Source of the DNA: a virus
Direction: 5' to 3' (one strand)
DNA length: 50,014 bases
IMG/VR virus record: IMGVR_UViG_3300027834_000009
Location: 1 to 50,014 of that record
The position numbers and the translations under genes were made by a program. Under the pieces are notes generated by a model, which was not told the origin of the DNA, did not search any database, and worked only from the letters and a program-made list of their open reading frames with translations. How positions within the stretch are numbered: the first letter of the stretch is position 1; each line of letters starts with the position of its first letter. Shown here piece by piece: positions 13,873 through 20,529 of the stretch.

Positions 13873-14075
13873 CAACTAATTTCTAGCCTGTTCACATCAG
13901 ATTCTAACTCTTTAATTCTATCGTGCAGTTCCTCGATGACTTCTATTAGATCACTAGTTCCTATCGGTTCCAACTCACTACACACATGACATTTACAACA
14001 CGTATAGAATCCCTCAATCTTTTCATCTAGGCCGACGGGTTGCTCATTTTCACAATGTGCACATGTAGTTTTCAT
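13869..14075 (-). CDS. Zinc-ribbon plus coiled-coil protein
   Basis: 68 residues. Cys pairs CAHC (residues 5-8) and CCKCHVC near 27-33 form a probable zinc ribbon; residues 40-65 are a coiled coil (LIEVIEELHDRIKELESDV). This build is typical of small DNA- or protein-binding dimers. Its ATG overlaps the upstream stop (ATGA) and its own stop lies in promoter C. Confidence 0.6.
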   Translation of the reverse strand: MKTTCAHCENEQPVGLDEKIEGFYTCCKCHVCSELEPIGTSDLIEVIEELHDRIKELESDVNRLEISC

Positions 14076-14227
14076 AGTGTTATTATCTCCAAGGTTTCAA
14101 GAGCTCCACGGTGGAACTCTGTGGCTATTCTCGCGTCATAGCATGACTGAATGTAGCCCATGATATTCACGAGGTTTAGTCGCTGCTCGACGCACCTGAT
14201 TGCCCATTCTTGCCCGTGTTCATACAT
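14072..14227 (-). CDS. 51-residue early protein overlapping its neighbour
   Basis: From ATG 14227, ten bases after AGAGGT. The product YEHGQEWAIRCVEQRLNLV, then MGYIQSCYDARIATEFHRG reads as an ordinary helical protein. Its first 52 bases overlap the C-terminal codons of the membrane protein gene in another frame. It ends in an ATGA overlap with the zinc-ribbon gene. Function unknown. Confidence 0.5.
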   Translation of the reverse strand: MYEHGQEWAIRCVEQRLNLVNIMGYIQSCYDARIATEFHRGALETLEIITL

Positions 14228-14370
14228 CTTGATACTACCTCTAGTTTGTAAAGAATATTCACCAACAATATATTAACTAATACCTCATGATACTCAAGAT
14301 TGGGGCTTGTAATGGCGCTACCCAATGCTACCAGGTTAGCAATCAAATATAGTATTATGGTGTTTTTCAT
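14176..14370 (-). CDS. Small membrane protein
   Basis: 64 residues, with a hydrophobic N-terminal segment (IILYLIANLVALGSAI, about residues 4-19) and a second apolar stretch (VLVNILLVNILYKLEVV). The last 18 residues are polar and overlap another gene. The ribosome site is the AAGGAATAG junction repeat. The overlap raises the chance that the tail is a run-on extension. Function unknown. Confidence 0.5.
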   Translation of the reverse strand: MKNTIILYLIANLVALGSAITSPNLEYHEVLVNILLVNILYKLEVVSRCMNTGKNGQSGASSSD

Positions 14371-14390
14371 GACCTATTCCTTATGGTTGG

Positions 14391-14559
14391 TTAGAGTTGT
14401 TTGTGTATCGACGTTCTGATAGTTTCAACACACTCAAACCAATGATTCCTTTCGCCCCCTAGCGGCAAGCTTTTAGCGTAAATCATTACTTTAGAACAGG
14501 CGTTATCAATAGAATCAAATGCTTCTTTTTTTTAAGTTTTCTAATTCTTTGTTACTCAT
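14391..14559 (-). pseudogene. Small early gene out of frame by one base at an A8 run
   Basis: ATG 14559 has a good AAGGAATAA site. The frame breaks after 14 codons at TGA. If one A is removed from the A8 run (14526-14533 on the plus strand as T8), the frame continues to TAA 14391 and gives a natural-looking 55-residue protein (KEAFDSIDNACSKVMIYAKS, then LPLGGERNHWFECVETIR). Possible explanations are a homopolymer base-calling error, true decay, or transcript slippage on the A8 run, which would restore the frame. The coding pattern downstream of the break favours a recent or technical event. Confidence 0.6.
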
Positions 14560-14598
14560 ATTATTTATTCCTTATGGTTAAACTAAAAGTATTGGTCG

Positions 14599-14847
14599 TT
14601 AATGATTGGAAACATAGCCAGGGTCTTTGCAGTCGCCGTACCAACGTAATAACCAACAGTCTTTGGTTTTACATTTCCACATTTTCCCGACATACACCCC
14701 TGACGGCATAGAGTTTGAATATTCATATAATTTAGAAAGAGACTGTATACTCATTAGTGCGTGGTTATCGTCTATTTCGATTTCGGAAAGTTTAGGTTGG
14801 TCCCAGTAAGCGCCTAACGGGTCTGTCATTTCAGGTACTGCTTTCAT
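14599..14847 (-). CDS. Unknown early protein, 82 residues
   Basis: The middle is helical (DDNHALMSIQSLSKLYEYSN) and the C-terminal part has GKMWKCKTKDCWLLRWYGDC, with three Cys and several aromatic residues, perhaps a small metal-binding or oligomer surface. Translation begins behind the AAAGAATAG junction repeat. Family not recognised. Confidence 0.5.
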   Translation of the reverse strand: MKAVPEMTDPLGAYWDQPKLSEIEIDDNHALMSIQSLSKLYEYSNSMPSGVYVGKMWKCKTKDCWLLRWYGDCKDPGYVSNH

Positions 14848-14867
14848 TATCTATTCTTTATGGTTGG

Positions 14868-15083
14868 CTAGCATCTCAATTTCACATCGTTATTAGGTGA
14901 GTGAGTTTGATTTAAAACGTTAGGCTTAGCAGTTGTTTGCTTTTCCCTCAATGGATCAATTTCATGTACAAAAACAAGATTAAGATGATTTTTTACAATC
15001 TCAACTTGCTCCTGTGTTAATTCTTTTTTACCACTTATTTCAAAATAACCCTGTAACCAAAAACAAAAATCTATAGTGTTCAT
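14868..15083 (-). CDS. Unknown early protein with FCFWLQGYFEISG motif
   Basis: 71 residues. The start, IDFCFWLQGYFEISG followed by LTQEQVEIVKNHLNLVF, is a motif seen in many small phage proteins (FxxWLxGFlE followed by L...Q...I...L). The family is widespread in phage early regions and has no assigned function. The C-terminal 25 residues are polar and variable. It lies behind an AAGGAATAG junction site. Confidence 0.6.
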   Translation of the reverse strand: MNTIDFCFWLQGYFEISGKKELTQEQVEIVKNHLNLVFVHEIDPLREKQTTAKPNVLNQTHSPNNDVKLRC

Positions 15084-15086
15084 AAT

Positions 15087-15305
15087 CTATTCCTTATGGT
15101 TGGTTAAAATATCCTGAGCAACTAACACAGGGCAATCTAACGAGTGTTTGAAATTTTCCTTTTTTTGGCTCCGAGGCTTCAATCCATCGTCACACCAATT
15201 ACAAATGTAACCATCATACGGGTACATTGCATCGTCCCACATAATACAATTATGAATCATGGCACCAGCAATCATGATAACGTCCTCTTTTTTGAAATCA
15301 CTCAT
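15087..15305 (-). CDS. Cys/His-containing early protein with NHKE tail
   Basis: 72 residues. C...C-x2-C (YICNWCDD) plus HSLDC later suggests a single zinc site. The order, MIAGAMIHNCIMWDD, YICNWC, then HSLDCPVLVAQDIL, resembles small phage proteins with a C-x2-C...H-x3-D-C-x3-A pattern. It ends LTNHKE, the shared junction tail. Function unknown. Confidence 0.6.
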   Translation of the reverse strand: MSDFKKEDVIMIAGAMIHNCIMWDDAMYPYDGYICNWCDDGLKPRSQKKENFKHSLDCPVLVAQDILTNHKE

Positions 15306-15308
15306 AAT

Positions 15309-15734
15309 CTATTCCTTATGGTTGGATAGTAGCTTTTCTAGGTCGCATAAAACACCTGTCAAAACCGCGTTATACCCCTCGTCAAGGCAATCTTTCATTA
15401 GCTCTGCGTAAACGTTTTGGAGTATCTCAATATCCTTCTTAGGTATTGACTCAGCTAGCTTGGCATTCCTTCCTCCTAAAGACTTTTCGCATGATTTAAG
15501 CAACGCTTGTTTATGATCTAAGTCAATTTCAAGAAGACCGTAGTCGAGCTTTAAACTCTCTAATTGCTTCTCTAGCTCACTAACCCTTTTCTCGAACTGG
15601 TTAGACGTGGCCTCCCATAAAGTGGCTGAACCTTTATACGCGAACAAATCCTTATCTAGCTCGTTGATTCTTTCTTTGTCAGTCATGCGTCTAGTTATCT
15701 CGCCACCGCCGTTTAAGCTTAAATTATCATTCAT
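15309..15734 (-). CDS. Coiled-coil early protein, NHKE-tail paralogue 2
   Basis: 141 residues. Long coiled coil (FEKRVSELEKQLESLKLDYG, about residues 48-67, and further heptads), then AKLAESIPKKDIEIL and a final LEKLLSNHKE. It shares RINEL, AKLAESIPK and LEKLL-NHKE blocks with the protein at 13167-13502. Such a pair implies gene duplication with replacement of the intervening parts. Function unknown. Confidence 0.6.
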   Translation of the reverse strand: MNDNLSLNGGGEITRRMTDKERINELDKDLFAYKGSATLWEATSNQFEKRVSELEKQLESLKLDYGLLEIDLDHKQALLKSCEKSLGGRNAKLAESIPKKDIEILQNVYAELMKDCLDEGYNAVLTGVLCDLEKLLSNHKE

Positions 15735-15736
15735 AT

Positions 15737-15976
15737 CTATTCCTTATGGCTGGATAGACAAGCCTCTCGCCTATCATGTAAATTATTTAGTTTTTCAGTA
15801 CCCATCTTTAGCCGATACTCATAATCTCTTTTTAGGTCAGGATAGCAACAGCTAAAATCTAAAGTACATTCATCATTTCTATGCTCTGATTTTCCATTTA
15901 TCCATAATAGAGTTTGCTCTATGCAATTATCGATATAACCAAGTTGTTTATATGCTGGTGCTAACTTGTAACCCAT
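15737..15976 (-). CDS. Unknown early protein with SHKE tail
   Basis: 79 residues, helical: YKLAPAYKQLGYIDNCIEQT, ECTLDFSCCYPDLKRDYEYR and LHDRREACLSSHKE. It ends with a variant (SSHKE) of the junction tail, so the 3' end and next ribosome site again come from the shared repeat. Function unknown. Confidence 0.55.
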   Translation of the reverse strand: MGYKLAPAYKQLGYIDNCIEQTLLWINGKSEHRNDECTLDFSCCYPDLKRDYEYRLKMGTEKLNNLHDRREACLSSHKE

Positions 15977-15997
15977 CTATCTATTCCTTATGGTTGG

Positions 15998-16263
15998 TTA
16001 ATCTAATCCTGTATCTGGCTCCGCATCCCTAACCGCTTTAGCCATTTTCTCAAACGTTTTAGCTAAGGACTCTCGACGGCTAGGTGATTTAGGTAGCCAA
16101 AAAGTAACGGCGCTTCTGTCGTCGTCTTCCGGCGGGTGATGCAACCTTTCAGACGAATGTAATACCACTTGTACCGCAGGGTAAATAATCCCCGTATTAC
16201 TTTTTTATTGAAACTTATAACCTCTTCCGTTATTTCTTGGCTGTATACATTGATTCTCATCAT
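15998..16263 (-). pseudogene. Conserved-looking phage gene frameshifted at an A6 run
   Basis: The frame from ATG 16263 begins MRINVYSQEITEEV, typical of a small phage protein family (MRINVYxEE...). At AAAAAA (16201-16206 on the plus strand as T6) the reading frame that continues the family is one base away. Adding one A yields GIIYPAVQVVLHSS, then LHHPPEDDDRSAVTFWLP and an AKTFEKMAKAVRDAE helix, ending at TAA 15998 (88 residues). As sequenced, translation instead runs into a non-homologous tail stopping at 16063. A one-base deletion in a homopolymer, technical or real, is the best reading; a -1 ribosomal slip is less likely. Confidence 0.7.
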
Positions 16264-16401
16264 TTATTCCTTATCGTTGGTTAAAACCGCGCCACAATCG
16301 GCACAGCACATTTTTTTAGTAAAGCCTTGTCGGTGCTTACCTTTGCATTCGTCAGCCCACGAGACAAGCTTAGGCTTTGTTTTTAGGTGTTTGCATTGCA
16401 T
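16264..16401 (-). CDS. 45-residue Cys-rich protein with NDKE tail
   Basis: I start this at ATG 16401, behind GAAGGT; a longer frame to 16452 overlaps another gene without a ribosome site. The product has QCKHLKTK, ECKGKHRQG and MCCADCGAVL, a likely zinc ribbon. It ends LTNDKE, a variant of the junction tail. Function unknown. Confidence 0.55.
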   Translation of the reverse strand: MQCKHLKTKPKLVSWADECKGKHRQGFTKKMCCADCGAVLTNDKE

Positions 16402-16522
16402 AGTAGTGTTTACCTTCGAACCAAGGAGCATTCCAGTCTCTGGCTTGAACAATTCTAAGCCTCGTCAGGATATCGATCTTTTGTACCATCTGCTCGAGTT
16501 GTTGTTTGTATGAGCTATTCAT
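16370..16522 (-). CDS. 50-residue early protein
   Basis: From ATG 16522, which overlaps the upstream stop by 8 bases. N-terminal helix (YKQQLEQMVQKIDILTRLRI) then a tryptophan-rich segment (ARDWNAPWFEGKHYYAM). Its last 32 bases overlap the next gene in another frame. It looks like a real small protein of unknown function. Confidence 0.5.
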   Translation of the reverse strand: MNSSYKQQLEQMVQKIDILTRLRIVQARDWNAPWFEGKHYYAMQTPKNKA

Positions 16523-16775
16523 AAGCTACAGCCGTTAAGTTAATACCGGTGATACTACTAGAATCATCAAAAGTTGTGCCAAAGCAGCGACGACCAATGA
16601 TATGTAATCTACGCTCGCGACTCAGTTGCTGTAGCAAGTCAAACTTAATTTTGTTGTGAATACTAGTCACACCCTTGGTGCTGGTTCGGGTAAAGTATCG
16701 AACCTGATAGGAGCCATTTTTTTTAATGGCAGCCAATATGATACGACGATACTTAACATCCATGCTATTTTTCAC
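16515..16775 (-). CDS. Unknown early basic protein, 86 residues
   Basis: Start GTG 16775 sits in a GTGA overlap with the upstream stop and has GAGGG six bases ahead; the longer frame from 16799 has no such site. The protein is basic and probably beta-rich (KYRRIILAAIKKNGSYQVRY, then LSRERRLHIIGRR). No family recognised. Confidence 0.5.
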   Translation of the reverse strand: MKNSMDVKYRRIILAAIKKNGSYQVRYFTRTSTKGVTSIHNKIKFDLLQQLSRERRLHIIGRRCFGTTFDDSSSITGINLTAVAYE

Positions 16776-17107
16776 AGGTCCCTCACCCATGTAATGCAAT
16801 CAGAAGCCATAGCAGGACCTGACCCGTTAGTATTCCAGTAAAACATGTTGCGCTTGACGAAGTAGCTAGCGAGAGTGACTTTACCCTTGTAGATTACAAA
16901 GCATTCTTGCGATCCGATGGTCATTACACCTTTTACCCAGTATTCCATCTTAAGCCATCCGGTTTGGGATGCTAGGATCTGCATTTCTTTAAGCTGGTAT
17001 AATTGGTCGATAGTGCTTTGAAATACCTTAGCCTCTCGATGCTGCTCAGGCTTCAAATTTTCTATGATTTTTTCAAGTACAGTAATATTATCTTCTACTA
17101 ATCGCAT
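16772..17107 (-). CDS. Unknown early protein, first gene after promoter D
   Basis: 111 residues. The N-terminus is helical (ITVLEKIIENLKPEQHREAK), the rest beta-like (GWLKMEYWVKGVMTIG). AGTAGGGGAAACC leads into the ATG and is nearly the same as the leader after promoter F. Family not recognised. Confidence 0.55.
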   Translation of the reverse strand: MRLVEDNITVLEKIIENLKPEQHREAKVFQSTIDQLYQLKEMQILASQTGWLKMEYWVKGVMTIGSQECFVIYKGKVTLASYFVKRNMFYWNTNGSGPAMASDCITWVRDL

Positions 17108-17140
17108 TGTGGTTTCCCCTACTTCTTAAATGGTGTAGTC

Positions 17141-17169
17141 ATTATAGTGCAACTGTTGCATACTGTCAA
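17141..17169 (-). promoter_or_regulatory. Early promoter D, full consensus, with perfect palindromic operator
   Basis: Minus strand TTGACA (17164-17169), 17-bp spacer holding the perfect palindrome TGCAACAGTTGCA, and TATAAT (17141-17146). Both boxes are exact sigma70 consensus. It drives genes 17107 to 13869. Confidence 0.92.
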
Positions 17170-17172
17170 TAA

Positions 17173-18138
17173 CTACTTTTTAAATACTGGTAATTCTTCT
17201 AGTTCTAAATATTTGTCTGTAAGTTTTTCGACTGTCGTGTAATTTCTATAGAGCGTTCGAGGCAGCTTTGAGTATTCACCGTTAATTTTATTGCCTCCTA
17301 CGTGTCCGTATTCCTTTTCAAGCATGTCTGGAAATTCAAAAATACCTGGGTCATTATCCATGATGGTAAGTAGCTTTTTCTCGCACTTTTTGAAGCACCA
17401 AGCGCAGTTACCTTGGTAATCTTCAATACCTAAATCGAACGTCATCGACTTCCAATAATCCCTGATCATTTGTTGTGTCATAGGCACATGGTCTGCCAAA
17501 GGATAGAATTTATTTTGCCAATTTTTATTACGATTGAGCCGCTTGGGTTCGTCACCACGGATACCGATAGCTGTGTGGTAGGTGCCTTTTTCCCACCCGA
17601 TGACCTTCTGTACGTAATGGTGAATAGGGTTCTCTTTAAGCTCTCGCGAGCAGTGTGGGTATGCTTTATTTGGCACCCCATATTTTTTGACCACATCAAG
17701 GTATGGGCCATCAAACCTACTACTCCTTGTAGCGCTCTCGTAATCAACCAGCTCTGATGTGGAAGCAATCCGACCAGCCCAGACACACGCCTCAACCCAT
17801 GCTGTATTGAGTTTGAAGTATTGGTCCACCTCGTCCATAAATTCTAAAGTCTCGTCCATCTCTTGCCCAGTATTAGCAAATACGAATCGAACGTCATAGA
17901 TTGCGGAGTCATAGTATTGCTTTGCCCAACCAGCCATGAAGCAAGAACTACGACCACCACTGACAGTGATGAGTATTTTTTCTCGCGGTAGTTCGTCGAC
18001 ACTAATACCAGTTATACTACAAGCTTGGGATGCAATCTCTAACGTTTCACTTATGGGCTTGTCACTACAGTCCTCGTAATGTCGAACCCTATAGACAAAA
18101 TTGCCCATACTCGTGATTTCGTAATTTCCGACTAGCAT
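17173..18138 (-). CDS. PAPS-reductase-like PP-loop protein (adenine nucleotide alpha hydrolase family)
   Basis: The PP-loop ILITVSGGRSSCFMA lies near residues 55-70. Later come FVFANTGQEMDETLEF, CSRELKENPIHHYV, a IGIRGDEPKR motif and a cysteine cluster GNCAWCFKKCEKK (about 243-255). This is the layout of phage PAPS-reductase-family proteins, which activate or reduce sulfur compounds or modify nucleotides and are distant relatives of CysH and DndC. The actual substrate is unknown, and no other Dnd genes are seen. GAGG eight bases before ATG 18138; it overlaps the preceding gene by 7 bases. Confidence 0.8.
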   Translation of the reverse strand: MLVGNYEITSMGNFVYRVRHYEDCSDKPISETLEIASQACSITGISVDELPREKILITVSGGRSSCFMAGWAKQYYDSAIYDVRFVFANTGQEMDETLEFMDEVDQYFKLNTAWVEACVWAGRIASTSELVDYESATRSSRFDGPYLDVVKKYGVPNKAYPHCSRELKENPIHHYVQKVIGWEKGTYHTAIGIRGDEPKRLNRNKNWQNKFYPLADHVPMTQQMIRDYWKSMTFDLGIEDYQGNCAWCFKKCEKKLLTIMDNDPGIFEFPDMLEKEYGHVGGNKINGEYSKLPRTLYRNYTTVEKLTDKYLELEELPVFKK

Positions 18139-18359
18139 TGCTTAGCCTCTCGATAAATTTGCTTGATGGCCTCTATGGTGTGGTCTCTCGCGTCGTAAGT
18201 TAGGTCAACCCAGTACTCGCCAGTGTCGTCGCCACCGTCACATATCATTAGTTCCTCAGTGGCCTGCATCTTGGCTGCTACTCTTTCAATCTTATCAGCT
18301 TCAGCGGTAGTTCCTTGGATGTTTGCTAAGCCCTTACTGATTACTAATTTCATTTTCAT
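18132..18359 (-). CDS. Unknown early protein after promoter E
   Basis: 75 residues with a beta-alpha look: LVISKGLANIQGTTAEADKI, an MICDGGDDTGEYWVDLTYD segment and ARDHTIEAIKQIY. It resembles small phage proteins with a YWVDLTYDA-type motif whose role is unknown. The leader after promoter E is CAACTTAAACGCAAAGAGC, almost the same as after promoter C. Confidence 0.55.
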   Translation of the reverse strand: MKMKLVISKGLANIQGTTAEADKIERVAAKMQATEELMICDGGDDTGEYWVDLTYDARDHTIEAIKQIYREAKQC

Positions 18360-18385
18360 TTGCTCTTTGCGTTTAAGTTGTACCT

Positions 18386-18414
18386 ATTGTAGTGCAATGG
18401 TTGCATACTGTCAA
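18386..18414 (-). promoter_or_regulatory. Early promoter E with embedded palindromic operator
   Basis: Minus strand TTGACA (18409-18414), 17-bp spacer with TGCAACCATTGCA, and TACAAT (18386-18391). A terminator hairpin lies directly upstream, so terminator plus promoter form one 73-bp unit. Confidence 0.88.
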
Positions 18415-18420
18415 GTAAAA

Positions 18421-18458
18421 AAAAGCCCTAAATTCATGGGGGCGAATTAGGGGCTTTT
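18421..18458 (-). terminator. Rho-independent terminator ending the 22200-18485 operon
   Basis: AAAAGCCCTAAATTC and GAATTAGGGGCTTTT pair almost fully across an 8-base loop. On the minus strand a run of eight T follows, then the -35 box of promoter E. Confidence 0.85.
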
Positions 18459-18484
18459 CTGGGTTTGCATCATCTCTGCGGGTG

Positions 18485-19042
18485 TCATAATAAACCAAGG
18501 CTTTTACATTTGTCAATAAACAGCTGTTCATGCTGGTTTGGGTCATTAATAAAATAGAACTCCCGCAAGTTATCATCAATAGCAATGGGCGGAATATCAT
18601 CTAGTATTGGCCACGGTCTGCCAGGTGGCATGAAGTTATCACGCTCGTACTTTAGACAGCATAGGTCCGCATAAGTGATCCAATTCTTACCCGTCTTACG
18701 GGAGACCTTGAAGCGGTTGTAAATTTTACCATCGATATTGACAGTCATTTGCTCAAGGTCTCTAAGGTATGGCTTGATAGGGCTAGCGATATCACCGAGA
18801 TATGCCTCATGAGCATCATGAAGTATCGCCCATCGCTGCATATTCTCATCATAGCCCATCATTTGGATGAGCCCTAGAACCATCACAGAATGTAATGCAA
18901 CACTGCAATTAGCGCTTGCGTGGCCATTAAATCGACGAATGCGAGCAAGACTAAAGGCGATGTCCTCAATATACACATCCTCCCAATTAATGTTTTTAAA
19001 TGAGAACTCATGCCCATGATGAGTGAGTATCCAATGTGCCAT
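18485..19042 (-). CDS. HD-domain phosphohydrolase (YfbR/5'-deoxynucleotidase-like)
   Basis: From ATG 19042 the protein has 185 residues. IARIRRFNGH-like segment (ARIRRFNGHASANCSVALHS) with His 51, then ILHDAHEAYLGDIASPIK with the HD pair at 75-76, and an Asp in ITYADLCCLKYERD. This order matches YfbR-type HD enzymes that remove phosphate from deoxynucleotides, so a role in nucleotide pool control is plausible. A longer frame to 19162 exists, but the stretch upstream overlaps the preceding gene and lacks family similarity. It is the last gene before the terminator. Confidence 0.82.
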   Translation of the reverse strand: MAHWILTHHGHEFSFKNINWEDVYIEDIAFSLARIRRFNGHASANCSVALHSVMVLGLIQMMGYDENMQRWAILHDAHEAYLGDIASPIKPYLRDLEQMTVNIDGKIYNRFKVSRKTGKNWITYADLCCLKYERDNFMPPGRPWPILDDIPPIAIDDNLREFYFINDPNQHEQLFIDKCKSLGLL

Positions 19043-19043
19043 T

Positions 19044-19352
19044 TCAAAAATGCTCTTCGTTGTCAAATTCTGCAATGGTGCTAAGAGCATCTGCAAGCTG
19101 CTTTTGAGTGTGTGCCAATTGTCGCTCGAGGTGTGCTGAATAGAAGCCGTGACGTTGGTCAAGCCTGTGCAAATATTCTGGGTTATCCCCCCTCATTGCA
19201 TTATTGTACAAGTCGGCTATCACATCCCAATCTTGATTACTATGCCCACCGGGATATCCTCGGTCTATTGAATGTTGCTTTATTGACTCGCCCGTTTGGA
19301 ACTCTCGGCGCATGCCGGTGACTTGTATTGATACTGATATGTTATTGCTCAT
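19044..19352 (-). CDS. Unknown early protein, 102 residues
   Basis: Start ATG 19352, with GAGG ten bases ahead inside the upstream gene's end. The middle has DWDVIADLYNNAMRG and the C-terminus is helical (HLERQLAHTQKQLADALSTI), probably coiled. Family not recognised. It overlaps the preceding gene by 11 bases. Confidence 0.5.
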   Translation of the reverse strand: MSNNISVSIQVTGMRREFQTGESIKQHSIDRGYPGGHSNQDWDVIADLYNNAMRGDNPEYLHRLDQRHGFYSAHLERQLAHTQKQLADALSTIAEFDNEEHF

Positions 19353-19674
19353 CTTGTAGCCTCGCTTGATTTTTAAAAGTGTGTATATCCTTGCTGGCAA
19401 TAATTACCCGGCCATCGGGCATGAAGACCTCAAATTGTACATAGCGGTCCTGAGTACTGAGTACTTTATAATACTTGCATTGGTCACTCATATAAGGGTT
19501 TTTAGGACATTCCACCCATGTTTGACCAGCTAATGGTATTTGATGCTCGTCAATATATTCGTTTATTGCTACAGCAATCACACCAATACCAATTACTATC
19601 CACATAAGCTTGTCTAACAGTTTACCTACAGGGATTATGTGTATGCACTCAGTTGTAGGGGGTTCGTTACTCAT
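19342..19674 (-). CDS. Single-pass membrane protein
   Basis: 110 residues with one hydrophobic segment (LMWIVIGIGVIAVAINEYI, about residues 23-41), then a domain of about 65 residues with short strands (WVECPKNPY...YYKVLSTQDRYVQFEVF). The C-terminal part resembles small phage proteins with a YKVL...VxFExxxDGR pattern. It may expose a soluble domain on one side of the inner membrane. Function unknown. Confidence 0.55.
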   Translation of the reverse strand: MSNEPPTTECIHIIPVGKLLDKLMWIVIGIGVIAVAINEYIDEHQIPLAGQTWVECPKNPYMSDQCKYYKVLSTQDRYVQFEVFMPDGRVIIASKDIHTFKNQARLQDEQ

Positions 19675-20086
19675 TATCCACCTCGTAGCTATAGGTTATG
19701 TCAGTGACTAGTCCCCTACCAGCGTGAAGCCATTTAGCATGATAGTTATCATCAGCCACGCAATACCGAATGATTTTAACCGAATTGTGCTTACAGGACT
19801 TAACCAGCGTATTGTGTAAACTAGTGGCTACCCCTACCATGCGATACTCGGGTTTGACATAAATTATAGTGACTACAGCCTCATCATGTACACAATTAGT
19901 GTCTATCATAAAACTGATTAAACCGATATGTTTACCACCATGTTTAGCAATGATGACGTGCTCATCAAAGTCAACTTCCAGGCTTTTTAGCTGTGCATGG
20001 TGACCAGCGTCTATCAGTTCGCGCCAAGCCTGTTTGTAAATAGAGGGTGTCTTCTTGGTTGAGTGGTAGGTGCACTTTATTAGCAT
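19667..20086 (-). CDS. GNAT-family N-acetyltransferase
   Basis: The order of strands fits GNAT: VIIAKHGGKHIGLISFMI (beta 2-4), then VVTIIYVKPEYRMVGVATSL (motif A, with R-x-x-G-x-A for CoA binding, about residues 70-90), and an LHAGRGLVTDITYSYEV end. It probably acetylates an amine on a protein or small molecule with acetyl-CoA; the target is unknown. It overlaps its neighbours by 7-8 bases. Confidence 0.78.
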   Translation of the reverse strand: MLIKCTYHSTKKTPSIYKQAWRELIDAGHHAQLKSLEVDFDEHVIIAKHGGKHIGLISFMIDTNCVHDEAVVTIIYVKPEYRMVGVATSLHNTLVKSCKHNSVKIIRYCVADDNYHAKWLHAGRGLVTDITYSYEVDNE

Positions 20087-20529
20087 TTTAATATCTCCAT
20101 TAGGACACTTGCAGCCGCTAGAGCTTCTTTCTGCGTGGCAAATAATGAACCCCTATCAAGTTTCATTCCATTGGTGAAATTATAAGAATACTCAAAGCTA
20201 TAAACCCCGCCATCTTGAGAAAAATCAATACCCCAGACAGCCGTGCCAATTTTAATACTACCGCTAAGTGGTATAGGCATTTCTAAACCCTCATCAGGTG
20301 GGTTGATCAGTCTGGTTCTTATGATTATCGAATAGTTCATATTATCAGACCATTCAGGATTGGAAGTTAGAAAACGATCCCCTTGCGCGACCCAATAAGT
20401 TACTAAGTCATAAGTGCCGTTAGACCATTCAGTCGCGATATCACGATGCTTAATAAGTCCTTGTAAGTTAATTTTACGAAGTTCACAGTCTGATAGTTTT
20501 AATAAATGTTTAGTCGTTGATTTGTTCAT
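20080..20529 (-). CDS. Unknown early protein, 149 residues
   Basis: I choose ATG 20529, nine bases after GAGG; a longer frame starts at 20556. The C-terminal half is beta-rich (GVYSFEYSYNFTNGMKL), ending LFATQKEALAAASVLMEIL, an ending common among small phage proteins (FxTxxEAxxAA). A membrane-free, soluble protein. Function unknown. Confidence 0.5.
   Translation of the reverse strand: MNKSTTKHLLKLSDCELRKINLQGLIKHRDIATEWSNGTYDLVTYWVAQGDRFLTSNPEWSDNMNYSIIIRTRLINPPDEGLEMPIPLSGSIKIGTAVWGIDFSQDGGVYSFEYSYNFTNGMKLDRGSLFATQKEALAAASVLMEILKC

Larger units (their letters stand above)
13171..16280 (-). repeat. Nine copies of a gene-junction repeat (NHKE tail plus ribosome site)
   Basis: On the minus strand AACCAACCATAAGGAATAG or a close variant occurs at about 13171, 14374, 14567, 14852, 15087, 15309, 15737, 15980 and 16264. 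In one frame it codes TNHKE-stop for the gene before, and its AAGGA serves as ribosome site for the gene after. In some copies the frame differs and only the ribosome site remains. Confidence 0.85.
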
